In this document: positions 24,401 through 36,528 of the stretch, one piece after another
Position numbering within the stretch: the stretch's first letter is position 1
How the letters are laid out: each line of letters begins with the position of its first letter
NCBI GenBank assembly: GCA_027625915.1
Contig: JANTQA010000033.1
Span: 1 to 64,000 of the forward strand
Source of the DNA: Anaeramoeba flamelloides
Taxonomy: Eukaryota > Metamonada > Anaeramoebidae
DNA length: 64,000 nucleotides
Direction: 5' to 3'
Translations under genes and position numbers: made by a program
The notes under the pieces: model-generated
Told to the model about the DNA's origin: nothing
The model's database searches: none
What the model saw: the letters and a program-made list of their open reading frames with translations, nothing else

Positions 24401-26604
24401 GTTATAAATTTCAACCAAAAGATTTCAAGAAAACTGAACAAATGAGATACATCTTAAACTTCACGAATACCTTTTCCAATTCAAAAAAAAATTTACAACA
24501 AATACAATTTAGCACCTTTCACCAACAAAAAAGGTTTATATACAAAATAATACATTTTTTGTTTCAATTTTAAATGATTTTTAATCATATTTAAACCAAC
24601 CTTTTTTTGAAAACTTTATCTATTAACTCCGCAAATAGGTCATTTGACTCTCTTAAATTATTGAGAATATCAGACTTTTGGATATTGAATTTTAAAAGAA
24701 TTTTTTTCAAACCAAAAGTTAACGTTTTTTGAATTTTGTATTTCCAAGTTGTATTTTCAATATTCTCAATTTTTCTTTTTAAAGTTTGTTTATTTCTTTA
24801 TCTACTATTATTATAATTTATATTTCTTCTTTCTGTTGCTAATTCTGAGAAAAGATTTAGACCTCCCATTAAAAAAATTTTAACAAAAATTAAATTAAAA
24901 AATATCCAAAAAAAATAAAGTCGTCATTTAACTTTTTTCATGAAAACAAATCTTGTCAAAATCATTGAAATCAAAGTTGAATTTATTTATATTTTTACAA
25001 TCAATATCTTATTTTAGCTCATTTCTTAAAACAAATTTCAAAATTATGGGGATTTTATTTTCACAAAAGGGACTAATTTGGTCTTCAAATGTTTTTTTTA
25101 TTTTAAAAGAGTAAAATTAAAAAAACAAAAAACAAAAAAAAGGCATTTAAAAAAGATAAACTCTCTTCAAAAAATATTTCAATTTATCATACAGACTTAT
25201 TCCTTGATTTCAAATTATTTCAAACCCAACTTTTTCAAAATAAAAAAAAAAAGTGCACAGTAATTTCAAAAAAATAAATTTCGAGATTCTAAAAGTTTGG
25301 AGTGTTTTTCTTTTAAAAAATTCATATTTAAATGATAAATTGTAATTAAGTTATAAGCCAGATTTCGAATAATCTTTATTAGAAAAAAAGAGTGCTTTTT
25401 TTTTTTTTAAAGGACATATTAAAATCAATTATTTCTAATTAAATAATCAGAGAATTTCCAAAATCTTGATTTGATTGATTTTATTTTAAGAGAAACAAAC
25501 TTCCCATTTTATAATTTCTGAAATCAAAAATAATAATAAAAAATATTATTAACAAATAATTTTTTAAAATTAATAGGTAGAAAACCTCGTTCTCGTTTAT
25601 ATTCCGCAAGTTGTTATCATGATGATACTATGTGGATTTATGGTGGACTTCAGAATCAAGGAGAAATTTCTGATTTTTTGAAACATTCTCATACTTTGAA
25701 TAAATGGAAAAAAATAACTGCTAATGGGAAAACACCAGGAAAACGAATGGCTTCGAGAATTTGTTATGGCAATGTACAAGGATCTGCTAAAATCTTTTTA
25801 TTCGGAGGATCTTGCAATAAGGAACATCTGAATGATTTATGGGAATTTGATATTTTATCAAATACTTGGACTGAAATCCATTACTCAGAATCGCAATTTA
25901 TACCATATATCCCGGGACCACGCCGTTCACATGTCTTTGAATATCTGGATGGTGTGCTTTATGTAATAGGTGGCAAAATTGGAAAGGTCTATACAAGAGG
26001 TGTTTATTCTTTTCGAGTACATGAATCGAAATATAAAAACTATCATTATGATCAGGATCTTTCTTCCGATTTTAATAATTTTTTCCGAAAACAAAAATTA
26101 TTTGATCATACAATTACACTAAAGAATAATGAAAAAATTGGCACCCATTTACAATTAATTACTCAAAGTTTATTCTCTCCGTTTATAATAAATAATAATA
26201 AAACAAAAATAATTGAGCTTATTTCAAATTTTTATGAATCAATTGGCACCGGTGAACACTATTCCAGTTTATTAGACTTATATAACGATGAGAAATCAAC
26301 TAATTTAAAAATTAATCTCAAAGATAATAACTCAATATCCTTTCATAAAATAGTACTTGCTGCCCGTTCAGAATATTTTAATGAAAAAAGTATTACAAAT
26401 AATTCGGACTTTGAAGAAATTGATGATCCATTTGATCTTTCTTACGAAGCTTGGCAAATTTTAAAAAGTTATTTATATCTGGGATCTATTCATGAATTTA
26501 CAAAAAAACATATTAAACTTGAATTCAAACAAAAAATCGACAAAATGAAATTATATTCCACTGATTTAAAAAAATTTTTGTTAATAACAGAAAATTTTAA
26601 CTAA
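18481..26604 (+). CDS. Kelch-repeat BTB protein (LZTR1-like architecture), three exons
   Basis: Exons 18481-18572, 18658-19046 and 25577-26604 join in phase to encode 502 residues ending in TAA. The junctions are CT|GTACCA with TTAAAG|T, and CAAG|GTTTGA with AATAG|GT; the last restores a Gly codon inside a typical kelch turn. The N-terminal half holds kelch blades with the motifs YTHGG, KIYLFGS, MWIYGG, IFLFGG and VLYVIGG. The C-terminal half holds a degenerate BTB-like segment starting near [15 protein letters not shown], then a clearer BTB with [15 protein letters not shown]. Kelch followed by two BTB regions is the layout of LZTR1, a Cullin-3 adaptor, so a ubiquitin-ligase adaptor role is plausible but inferred. 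The 85-base first intron is ordinary; the second is 6530 bases and full of repeats. The weak GTACCA donor is the least certain point. Confidence 0.75.
20703..21278. mobile_element. Foldback element with about 145 bp inverted ends
   Basis: The left arm (about 20703-20845) and right arm (about 21135-21278) are reverse complements with modest divergence. Both contain AAAAATTCACCACT, CAGAGTAACC and AGTGAAACACCATTTTTAA blocks. The centre has no coding potential. The target duplication is not clear. Confidence 0.7.
21780..21950. repeat. Foldback element with three decamer units at its right end
   Basis: The right end reads CCTAGGCACTTGACGGCACT followed by two further CTACGGCACT units. The inner modules (AACCGCCGTTAGC, GTGTTCTAGGTTTTTT, AAAACCTC) are shared with the 45 kb, 53 kb and 63 kb elements. 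Confidence 0.7.
22828..23047. repeat. AGGAACCAC nonamer minisatellite
   Basis: About twenty tandem 9-base units (AGGAACCAC, then AGAACCATAGGAACCAC variants). Every frame is open across the core, giving EPQ, CGS, FLW or VVP peptides; these are artefacts of the repeat. Related GGAACCAAA words occur singly at 3.5, 9.5, 11.3 and 13.0 kb. Confidence 0.9.
23062..23300. mobile_element. TTAA-flanked piggyBac-like MITE
   Basis: A 239 bp element. The left end is AGCCCTAGTCTCAGTATAAA and the right end its reverse complement with one change, and the similarity continues about 55 bases inward. TTAA lies immediately outside both ends (23058-23061 and 23301-23304). TTAA targets and CCCTAG-containing ends are characteristic of piggyBac. 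No transposase is present. Confidence 0.7.
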
Positions 26605-26744
26605 TTTTTTTTACTATTTTTTTTTATTTTTATTCAGATATAAACTAAATTCCAAAATTATGGGCACAGTTTAAACAGTTTAAAGAATAACAATAAGCCA
26701 ACTTTGATTCAATTTCGAAATAATATTGAACTAACAAACTATTT

Positions 26745-26960
26745 TTTTCATTTTTTGTCTTTTCTGTTTTCTTTTCATTTCTTTTTTTTCAGTTACGTAA
26801 TTTGTTTTCTTTGATCAGGAAATTTTTTTCATTGGTTTGATATAAGGTTAAAGTTGAGTTTGTTAAATAGAAATGTTACATACAATTAGTTAATGGGATC
26901 TAATCATTTCATCTGATAAATAATTATTGGTGTATTTTTAACTAATTTTACCAATATATA
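26745..26960. repeat. Diverged dispersed repeat, copy 1
   Basis: It matches 31228-31440 in direct orientation through ATTACGTAATTTG-type, TTAAAGTTGA and TTAGTTGATAGTATCTAA-type blocks. A partial third copy (GATCGATCAACAAT context) is at about 10121-10175. Diverged, no ends defined. Confidence 0.5.
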
Positions 26961-27679
26961 TTTGCTTGTTCGGTTCTATTTCTTGATTTTGGACACACTC
27001 GTTTTTTTTTGTACATTAATTTTTTCTTTCCTTTATTTCGATAAAAATGATTATTTTTAAAAACATTCTTACTGGATTACTTAAATGAGGTTTAATATAA
27101 AGTTTCCATAAATAAAAATAATTGATTTTTTTTTTTACCTATTTTTGATTAATGGTGTCCAACTTTTTGGAATGGTTTTTTAATATTCTCGATATCAATT
27201 TTTTTTATAATTGTAAAAAACTATTCTGTCTAATGAAGAACATTTGTTTTTTTCCGATTCATGAATTTATGATTATTTGCTATTTATTTGGTCAGTTTTA
27301 ATTCAACTCTCATTCAATATTGTTAATAGGCCAAAAATTTATTTGAATAATTAATCTAATTTTATCAATTCCAGAAGAAATACTAAAATTAGAACTCATC
27401 AATAAATTGAAATTTTAATATTTTTTTATAAATTACAATACTTAAAAAACAAAAAATAAATAATTATCAATACTACTAAATTATTGGTGTGTTAAAAAAG
27501 AGGGGAACAAGACAAAAAAATATTATTTTGTTTTTTTTTTAATTATTGAAGAAGTCTAAATTACAAACTAGTTACTCTCAGAATTGAACCCCCTTTCAGA
27601 AATTGATGTATAAAATCATAGATTTCTAAAATTATTAATTAATATAAATAATTTCAAACTATCACAGTTTTAAAATAAA

Positions 27680-29450
27680 TTCATTAAGATTTATTTCTTT
27701 TAATTTATTGTGAAAAATTAAACTATTTTTTTCATAATAAGGATATGCAAATAAAAAATGATCAATATTTTCGATTATTTCTTTCTGTTCATGTTTTAAG
27801 GTTTCAGTACAAAATTAATTTTAGTTTTTATCTATTATATAATAATATTTATTTAAATAATTAGTAAATTGTCTGATTTTTTGGATTTTTGAGCTTGATG
27901 GATAACTTAAATATTGTTTAAGAGTGAGGTGAAACTCTGTAGAGTTTTGCAGAGTCCCGTAGAATGACTAGGTTTTTTTTAAGGGTGCCGAGGTTTTTTT
28001 GAATTTTAGAAATAAATAGAAAATTTAAATAAATTTTCGGTTTATTCCAAAAAGTAAAAAAAACCGAACGGCGGATTTCTTGGGTTTTCTGTTTTATTTG
28101 TTAAATCTATCGATTTTCGTTAGGTTTTTTGAGTTTTCTATTTTATTTGAGTAATAACAAGAAAATTTTAATTTTAGTAATTTTTAATTTGGTCATGTAA
28201 ATGATATAAGATTTTTTTACTTTAATATTTTAATTATTTTTCTTCTTCCCTTTTTTAATTAGTAAATTTTCTTTGATTACTCCTTTCTCACAATAAATAA
28301 ATAAATAACAAGAAAATTTCAAAAATTTTCTTTTTGTTTCTTTTAAATCAAAAAAAAAAAAACTAACAACATTTCCAGCTCTTGGAATTCAATAATTCAT
28401 TATATCCATATTTATAAATTTCTTTTTTGGGTTCAATTAAATCTTTTGAATACCAATTGATTTTATTATGTGTTCCTTGATTAAATTTTATTAATTTTTC
28501 AAAATAAGGGAGAGATAAATTTTTTAATTTTTTTTTGAATTTGAATTTTTTTTTATTAACCAGAATTACAGTATTCACACTTTTTAATTTGGTTTTGCAA
28601 ATGAGAATTGGTATATGTGTATCTGTTTATTTTACATATTCCATTAATACACGAGTTAATCCAAGAATTTTAATAATTTAAGGTTTTTATTACATTATTA
28701 GAAATTTCAAACCCATATGTCATTTGGTTTAAAATCAAAGATTTAAATAATCTAATTTTTAAACTATTGTTCAGAGAATTGTTATTGAATAATTTTTTAC
28801 AGTTGTTATAGGTTTATTTAGATTTTTTTTTAAATTATAAACTATATGCGAAATTTTATCTAAATAAATACCCAAATATTTAATTTTTTTTAAATCTTTT
28901 GATAACACAGTTTGATCTTTATTCGGTTTTAACCCAAATTGAATAATAATTTCATATATTAGAATTTAATTTTTGATTTCAATAATTTTTATTTCCTTTT
29001 ATAATTAGGATCAAATCATCTGTAAACATTTTGCAAAAGATTTGTTAATGATATGATTTTTAATAGATGAAAATGTGAAATTAGAGAAAATAAAATAGGA
29101 GATAGTGAAGCCCCTGGGAATATACCAAGTCTTTTTCCTTGATAATACTTTAATAAAAAATTTTTTAATAATTTTATTTAAAATAAATTTTTTTATCGTT
29201 TTTCCAATTATTTTAAAAGTAATTGCGTCAAAATATTATACTATATCAATCAGTATAATATAAGTTTTATAAATCCCATTTTCATAATATGATTTGATTT
29301 CATTATAAGAATTTAATAAATTTAATACTACTTTGAAAATATTATATTGTTAAATTTGTTAAAATTCTATGATGCAATAGTGATAGATCAAAAGATTAGA
29401 GGTTATTAATTATTTTTATTTGAGTTCTACTCGTTTTAAAACAACTTTAA
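27680..29450 (-). mobile_element. Degenerate non-LTR retrotransposon (LINE), reverse transcriptase part
   Basis: Read on the minus strand from 29.4 kb downward, pieces of a LINE reverse transcriptase are seen in order. They are a LIDIV..FDAI segment (like the DIKKAFD block), FPGASLSPILFSLI (like PQGSPLSPLLFNL), MFTDDLILII (YADD-type catalytic motif), FGLKPNKDQT and KKIKYLGIYLD (thumb), and near 27.8 kb a C-terminal ENIDHFLFAYPYYEKN resembling the terminal E-T-HFL-CP-Y zinc motif. Several stops and frame changes interrupt it, so it is an old dead copy. A foldback element sits inside it at about 27930-28375. Confidence 0.7.
27930..28375. repeat. Foldback element inserted in the LINE
   Basis: Decamer-like GAGTCCCGTAGAATGACTAG and GGGTGCCG at the left, then the family's CTAGGTTTTTTTT, AACGGCGGATTTCTTGGG, AAATCTATCGATTTTCGTTA and AATAACAAGAAAATTTC modules. 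LINE coding resumes on both sides, so the foldback arrived later. Confidence 0.6.
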
Positions 29451-29532
29451 CCTAATATCAATTGTTCGAAAATATTTTTGAAAAACCATTGATATTGTAA
29501 TTCAAGAAATGTAATAAAAATAAAAAATAATA

Positions 29533-29729
29533 CAGTCAGTTCCACTTTTAAGGCAAAAACTTTCAACGAAATTCAAGGCACAAAAAAATCTCCAATTTAA
29601 AGCACAAAATTTGGAATTTTTTTTTGCGCAATTTATTTTATAAGAATCTGAATTTTGTTCCTTAATTTGAAATTTTTATTGTGCCTTAAATTTCGTTGAA
29701 AGTTTGTGCCTTAAAAGTGGAACTGACTA
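29533..29729. mobile_element. Tc1/mariner-like MITE, copy 5
   Basis: TA then CAGTCAGTTCCAC at the left; the complementary GTGGAACTGACTA at the right. The flanking TA is lost on the right side. Confidence 0.8.
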
Positions 29730-31035
29730 GAGATGAAACAATGATTTACAATTTTTTTTTACAAAAATCAAAATTATTTTCAATTTAAATGAAATTGTAT
29801 TATTTGAATTCTCATATCTGGGTTTAAATTACAAAAATAACAATAAAATTTTCAATTAAAAAAATTCATAAAAAGAAGAAAATCTTTAAAAAAATATTAT
29901 AATACATTTATTAATAGTTTTTTTTCAAGATTAAAAAAAAAATTAAATAATTAATTAATCTATAAGAATTACAATAACCGAAAAGAAAAAATAAAATCTG
30001 GTGTTAGGTGTTAAATCTTGTTAATTTGTTTCTTAGCTGATCTATCTTCAACTTTATATATTATTTAATCTTTGGGTTAAGAAAAGATGATTTATAGTTA
30101 TTTATTTTTTTTATAAAAAAAACCATGTAATGAGAGAAGACCGAAATACTTTCAAAGTTTTTTCATTAAAAAATGTAATTTTTGGGCTTTTAATTGAAAT
30201 TTTGATTTAGGTCTGATTTTGTTTGGAACTTCTCTCAAATTTATTAATTTTTATTTTTTAGGAAGTCGTTTTAAATAGTTAATCAATATTACAATTATAA
30301 ACCCAAAAATGAAAATTTAAGTCTATATATCCACCAAAAGATTAGTCTTACTATCATAAATGGTGATTTAGCCGGGGTGGTGGAATATTTAAATTGTCTT
30401 CTTGAACCACAATTAAGTTAATACAAATCGAAGATCAGTTAGCTAAGATCCAAATTAAAATGCCTTTACACCAAATAGAAGATTAGTGTTCCCCCCATTT
30501 CAGGTATAATAAATGTTAAATGGGTTTAATCTTTGATTATAAAGAAAATTCGAATACAAGAAAATTTATTAATAACTTTTTTAACATATTATAACGATTT
30601 TCAATCATTTATTTAAAAATTGGAACTAGTTACCTGGAGTATAAAGTGATATCTAAATATTTATAGTTTTCCAAGGCAATTCTTAGACTTGATGGTAGAT
30701 TTTTATCCTTTAAACGTTATTTTAGATTGATACAAACCATTTATTATTCCTATGAATTAATAGCTTGAAAAATCTGATTTTTAATCAAAATATAATTTCT
30801 CTGCAACCTATTTTAAGCCTAAACCTTTTTTCTATTTATTTTTCTTTTAAAAAAAATTAGTAGATTTTAAACCCATCAAATATAATTAAAAAATAAATAT
30901 AGTTGATTATCTTTGTAATTCAAATTTATTATTCTTTGAAAAATAAAAATTTGGGAAATTTCATCATTTGGTTTAATAGTAAATTTGTTGATCATTAAAA
31001 AGATAATCGTTTTCCAAAATTTTAAATAGTGAATA

Positions 31036-31078
<43 letters not shown>

Positions 31079-31227
31079 TCTCTTTAAAATTATTTTGATT
31101 TAATAATACAAATTAAAGTAAAATTCAAAATTTTCCACCCAGCTAAAACGTTCCAAACAATCACAATAATACAATTTCATTGAAATTGGAGATAATTTTG
31201 ATTTTTGTAAAATATGAAAATCATTTT

Positions 31228-31440
31228 TTCATCTTTTAGTTTTTGTTTTCATTCCATTGTTTGAATTACGTAATTTGCTTCGTTGAACCAAAATTTTTCT
31301 ACAAGGTTTATATTATGTTAAAGTTGAAAGTTGTTCCAAATAGAAGAACTCAAATAAAATTAGTTGATAGTATCTAACCATTTGATCGATCAATATTCCT
31401 AATAGAATTTAAACAAATTTACTAATGTATTTTTTTATTT
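31228..31440. repeat. Diverged dispersed repeat, copy 2
   Basis: Direct-orientation partner of 26745-26960 (ATTACGTAATTTGCTTCGTT, TTAAAGTTGAAAG, GATAGTATCTAACCATTTGA). Confidence 0.5.
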
Positions 31441-33726
31441 TGCTCTCTCCAAAATTTTTAACACACCCATGATTTATTTGTATTGATAATTATTTATTTA
31501 TTGTTTTGTGAGTATTGTAATTTATAAAAAAGTGTTAAAATTTCAATTAGTGAATGGTTCTAATTGGGTAAATCTTCGAGAAGTGATTAAATAAGTTTTT
31601 TTTTTTCACAAATCGAATTTTGGTGTGTTAAAAATTATGAATTGGTGTTTAATTGAAAAGTAATTTTATAAAAATAATTTTCTTTTTTTCAACTACATTT
31701 TACATTTTTTTTGAAACTTTTACAAAAAAATACTTTAATCATTTTTTTTGAAAGAAATTTTTGTTTTTACAATTGTTTTAAAAATTTTTTATTAATTTCA
31801 GTTGTATATTATAATCTTAAAAATAAATATTTATTTATATTTTTTTATTATTAATATTATACACAGTTAAGCACCCTTATTCAAAAACCATTTAGAAAAA
31901 AATTATATTTTTAACGAAAGATTTCATACAAAGAATTAAGGGAGTTCGTACATTTTGATTATTTTAAGTGTCAAAGTTTATCTAAAACTTAATTATTCAA
32001 ATAATTTCAATAACCAAATACATTGATATTTTCATAAATACTAGAGTGGAATATATCCTAGTAATAGATATTTTCATACGAACAAAAAAACACAAATCAA
32101 AAAAATGAAAAAATCGATCAAAAATAAATAAATAATAATCTATTATTTCTTGATCTTATCTGAAACATTTGATACGATTGCTTATTCTTAATTTTGTTTT
32201 ATTTTTCATTCTTCATTGGAGATACTTTTGTTTATAAAAATTTTGAGAAACAAATTACTTTTTATATCTAAAAAATTTCCAAAAGAAATTGAAAATTCCT
32301 ATTTTCATTTAATTCATCTAATTCAAGTTTTTTTATTTCATTAAATAGGATATTTATTGAAATTCTTCTTGAAAGTAACGGGTTATTGGACAAATTCTTT
32401 TGATTTTATAATTATCTATTTTCCATTAAATTGGAAAATTAAAAAATTCTGAATCTGATTGAAATTTCCTATAATTTTTCTTTTTATTTTGTGTGGAATC
32501 TTTTTTTAGTTCTTTTTTTTTTTTGATTTGGACAATTTAAAACTTTGGTTTTAATCTATGAAACAATATTCTTGATCTTTGAATTTGTTTGATAAAAATA
32601 TTTGAAAAAAGAATTTGGAAAATAAATTTGTAAAAAAAAGTTTTCTAAAATAATAATAAATAGCAATGCAGTGAGAAATTCCAAGTAATAAATTGTTTGT
32701 ATTCATATAATTTAAGAATATAAAGGAAAAAAATCTTCGAAAATAAGCTTTTATCGATTTTTTTTTTTTTCATTTCTTGATTTCATATAGTTTATCTGGA
32801 AAGTGCTCTTTCTTGTTTGGTCTTTTGAAAGAAAAGATTTGTTTAAATGTACATCTACCGGGTCTATTTTTTGGTTTATTTTATGATTAATTTCAAACAT
32901 CACCTTTATTACACATTTCTTTATCCAAAAATAAAATCAATAAAACTCAAAAATTTAATCAAAAAAAAATGTTCAAAAAATTGAACAATTAAAGATTCAA
33001 CTCTGAATTACTTTGATTCTTTTCACGAATACACTAGTGAATTGTATTTTGATTTCAAAGTTTCAATATCTACTGTGACTTAAAAAAATTTTTTTCAGTA
33101 ATATTCACCTAATTAATATTTTCAAAATAGGTAAAACGTAAATACTTCCTTAATTTATGAATTTCTGTGAATTAAAATTTCTTAGCAACCTGTTCTGAGT
33201 TAATACTGTGTTTAAAGAAATATAAAATTTAATTTTTTATACTCTCAGTTTTCACAAGATTCTCACAAATAATTTGTAAATCGGTAACATAAATTCAGAA
33301 AATAAAAAAAGGTTGAAAGTAGGTAAAATTATTGTATTGTCAATTATTGAAAAAAAGAAATTCAACTTTTTTTTATATTTGTGAAAAATATATTTTTTTG
33401 TTACCAATTTAAATGAAAATGTGTAGTATCGAAAAAAAATGATAAAATGAAAAATAAAAGTTTTGCCATATTAATTTTTTTTTTTTTTTCAATAATATTA
33501 AAAAAATAAATAAATGGAAATAAATTATTTGAAGACATAAAAAAAAAAAGAAATAAAATTAAAGAATAATAAGAAATTAATAATAATCAATAAAATCTTG
33601 ATAATTAATTGTTTTATAATAAATAATTTCATGAAAACTATATATTTTGAACAATTAAAAAATAATTAAAAAAAAAAAAAAATCTAAAAAATTATAAAAA
33701 TATTTTTTTTAGAAAAATTTGAGAAC

Positions 33727-36444
33727 TTATTTTTCATTTTCTTCAACTGAATCATTTTCTTTAAAATTGTTTAGAAATTGTAATAATTGATTAGAATTAT
33801 CAATGACACTTTTTTCAGGATATTTTGAAAGATGGTTTAATTTTAATTTCAAATTAGGGATTGCATTAATCAAGTTTTTGATCCAATCAGCATTTGATTG
33901 TATAATTTTAATGATTAACAAAAGTTCATTATTTATCAAGTTCAAAGCGAGGTTGCTTTCATTAATTTCTTGTGTTTCATTTAATTGCATAATATTTTTA
34001 AGTAGATTATTAATAAACAAATCTCTATTATTTTCGTTCAATTTCAAAGAAATTTCGTGGATTAATTTAAAAGCAAATTGGTTGATTGATTGATCATTAA
34101 AAATATTCTCATTTTCAATAATTTTCAATAATAATTGCATCAGTGGATTTTTTTCAACGTTATTTTGATTCAATGTAATAACATTAATATACGAACTGGA
34201 ATCAAATTTACTAATGGTTAATAAATAATCAAATAAATTTATGGAAATTTTAATATCAATTGAAAAAAAGATTAAAATCAAGCAAGCTAATAAATCGCCT
34301 ATTTTTAATACAGAATTGGTATTATTTATAGATACTTGGAATAATTTATATAAGAATTTTTGATGTTCGTTTAATTGGAAATATTTAGGATAGGAAGTAA
34401 TTGCTTTTAATTTAAAATTGTTTAAAATTCTATTATATCTTTCTGATAATATTTGGAATATTATTGTTGTGTTTTCTGGGATATATGTTAAAACAAATTG
34501 GCAGTAGTCTAAACAAACTATGATTAAATTTAAAATATTTTGATCTTTTTCGTTGATTGAAATTATATCTACTAAATTTAGTAACAAGGGACACAATCTA
34601 AATTTTTGATTCCAATTCTTAATACAATATTTACTTTTTTCTGAATCTTCTTCATGAAACCATCGTGTAATCTTTTTTAAAATTTGGAGTGCAAAATTTA
34701 AAATTTCAAAATCCTTTTCAAAATCGTTCAAATTTTCAACATTCTTTTTTTTAATATTTATTTGAGTAATTAATGAACAAATATACCAAGATAAAATATT
34801 ATGACCATTACATTGACAAAAATGTTTAATATTTGTGTCACCTTTGGATAATTGATTAAAAAGAATTAAAGTATTTTTGGTATTAAAATTGAAATAATTT
34901 TTAAAAAACTTGTATTTTTTTATTAATAGATAATTTCGAAATTGATTTTGATAATTTAAATTATCCTCATTATTGGAATTATTATTTTCAATTTCAATTT
35001 CATTTTCATTTTCATTTTCATTGTCATTGTCATTGTCATTCTTATTTTTCATATTGGTATTGGTTAATAAAATATTAAAAAGGGAAAATAAATCATTTTG
35101 TATTGAATAATAATCTTTGGAATTTAATAAAATATGAATCAGTAGCTTATTAATTCTTAATGAGTTTTGTAATAAATTTTTAAATTCCATTGAATATTTA
35201 CAATAAGTTTTAAAAACATTGATATAAATGGATAGAATTTGATTATTATAATTTATTATTTCCCTTGAATCAGATTTTAAATCAATATAAAAGTTTTTAA
35301 TTATTAAACTATAATCATTATCATTTAAAAACTCTTCTATGAATTGATTTGAAAGATTAAAGCAATGGTTCCAAAATATTAAAAATTGTTTTTTATTTAA
35401 ATCGTTAGGAACTTGATATCTGACCATTTTTTTATATAATTTCATTACATCTTCAATTTCATTATTGATAATTCCTAAGCATTCATTGACTAGATCATCA
35501 TTATTTTGTAATTTAAAAAATGATGTTAGTATTTTGAAATAATTTCTCAAAATAAAAAATCCCTTTGGATAAAGAAGAGCTTTTTTTCTTTTTTTTTTAT
35601 TTTCCTTATTTTCTTCTTCTGAAGAATCACTTTGTAAATCTTTTTTCCTTTTTAAAGATTTGTATAAATTTGGATGTATTGAATGTATAAAATCAATCAA
35701 ATATTGGAATAGGCTATTCAATGAATAGTTTAATTCTTCAACTATATTTGAATTTCCTTCAATTTCTTCTTGGTCGTTATCTTCATCTACTTCTTCTTCG
35801 CTGCTATCGTTCTCATCTACTTCTTCGTTGCCTTTTTCATTGGTTTTCGTTTGATTTTTTACAAATACAACACAATTATTAATATTTGTAATAATGCTCA
35901 TTAAAATGTTTTTGGTTGTTTTGTAAGTATCTGTATTTTGTGAATTAAATAAAAATTTATTTATCCAATTCAAATTATTATTAAGAATATAAAACGAGAT
36001 CCAAGGGTTGGATTCGATCAAATTTTCAATAGATTTTAATGTATATAATGTAGCTTTCTTATATTTGGAATTTTTTTTTAATATTTTAAACATATTTTTA
36101 ATGACATAAACAATCAAATCATTATTTTTTTTAATTGCTATATTATTATTATTTTTTTCATTCCTTGGTATACCCAAATAATTAAAAATATTATTAAAAG
36201 TTGAAATGACACACGAAACACCCCAAAATTCTGCAGTATCGATCAAATTAATCAATATTGTAACAACCTTATTTAACTGATTTGAATCATTGTTTAATAA
36301 AAATTCAAGAATTGATTTACTATCCTTTTCGCGATCATTTCTCACTAAATTCTTGTGAATAAATTGACTTTCCAAGATCATATAATATTCAAAGCTATGT
36401 AATTTTATATTTTTATATTGACTGCTTTCAATGCTATTATTATT

Positions 36445-36528
<84 letters not shown>

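Larger units (their letters stand above)
19047..25576 (+). other. 6.5 kb intron of the kelch-BTB gene
   Basis: It begins GTTTGAAG followed by a T-run and ends AATAG. It contains a 580 bp foldback element, a decamer-ended foldback, a GC-richer island (about 22544-22760), a minisatellite, and a TTAA-flanked MITE. Open frames at 20232-20739 and 23433-23898 show no recognisable domain and are not called. No kelch or BTB motif was seen within the interval on the plus strand, so I do not think an exon is missing. Confidence 0.65.
26605..33726. other. Intergenic region between kelch-BTB and the ubiquitin hydrolase
   Basis: No intact gene. It contains a diverged direct repeat pair (26745-26960 and 31228-31440), a degenerate LINE (27680-29450) interrupted by a foldback element, a MITE, a short ankyrin-like open segment near 30260-30420, and a TA repeat (31036-31074). 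The last 250 bases are almost pure A/T beyond the 3' end of the minus-strand gene. Confidence 0.6.
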
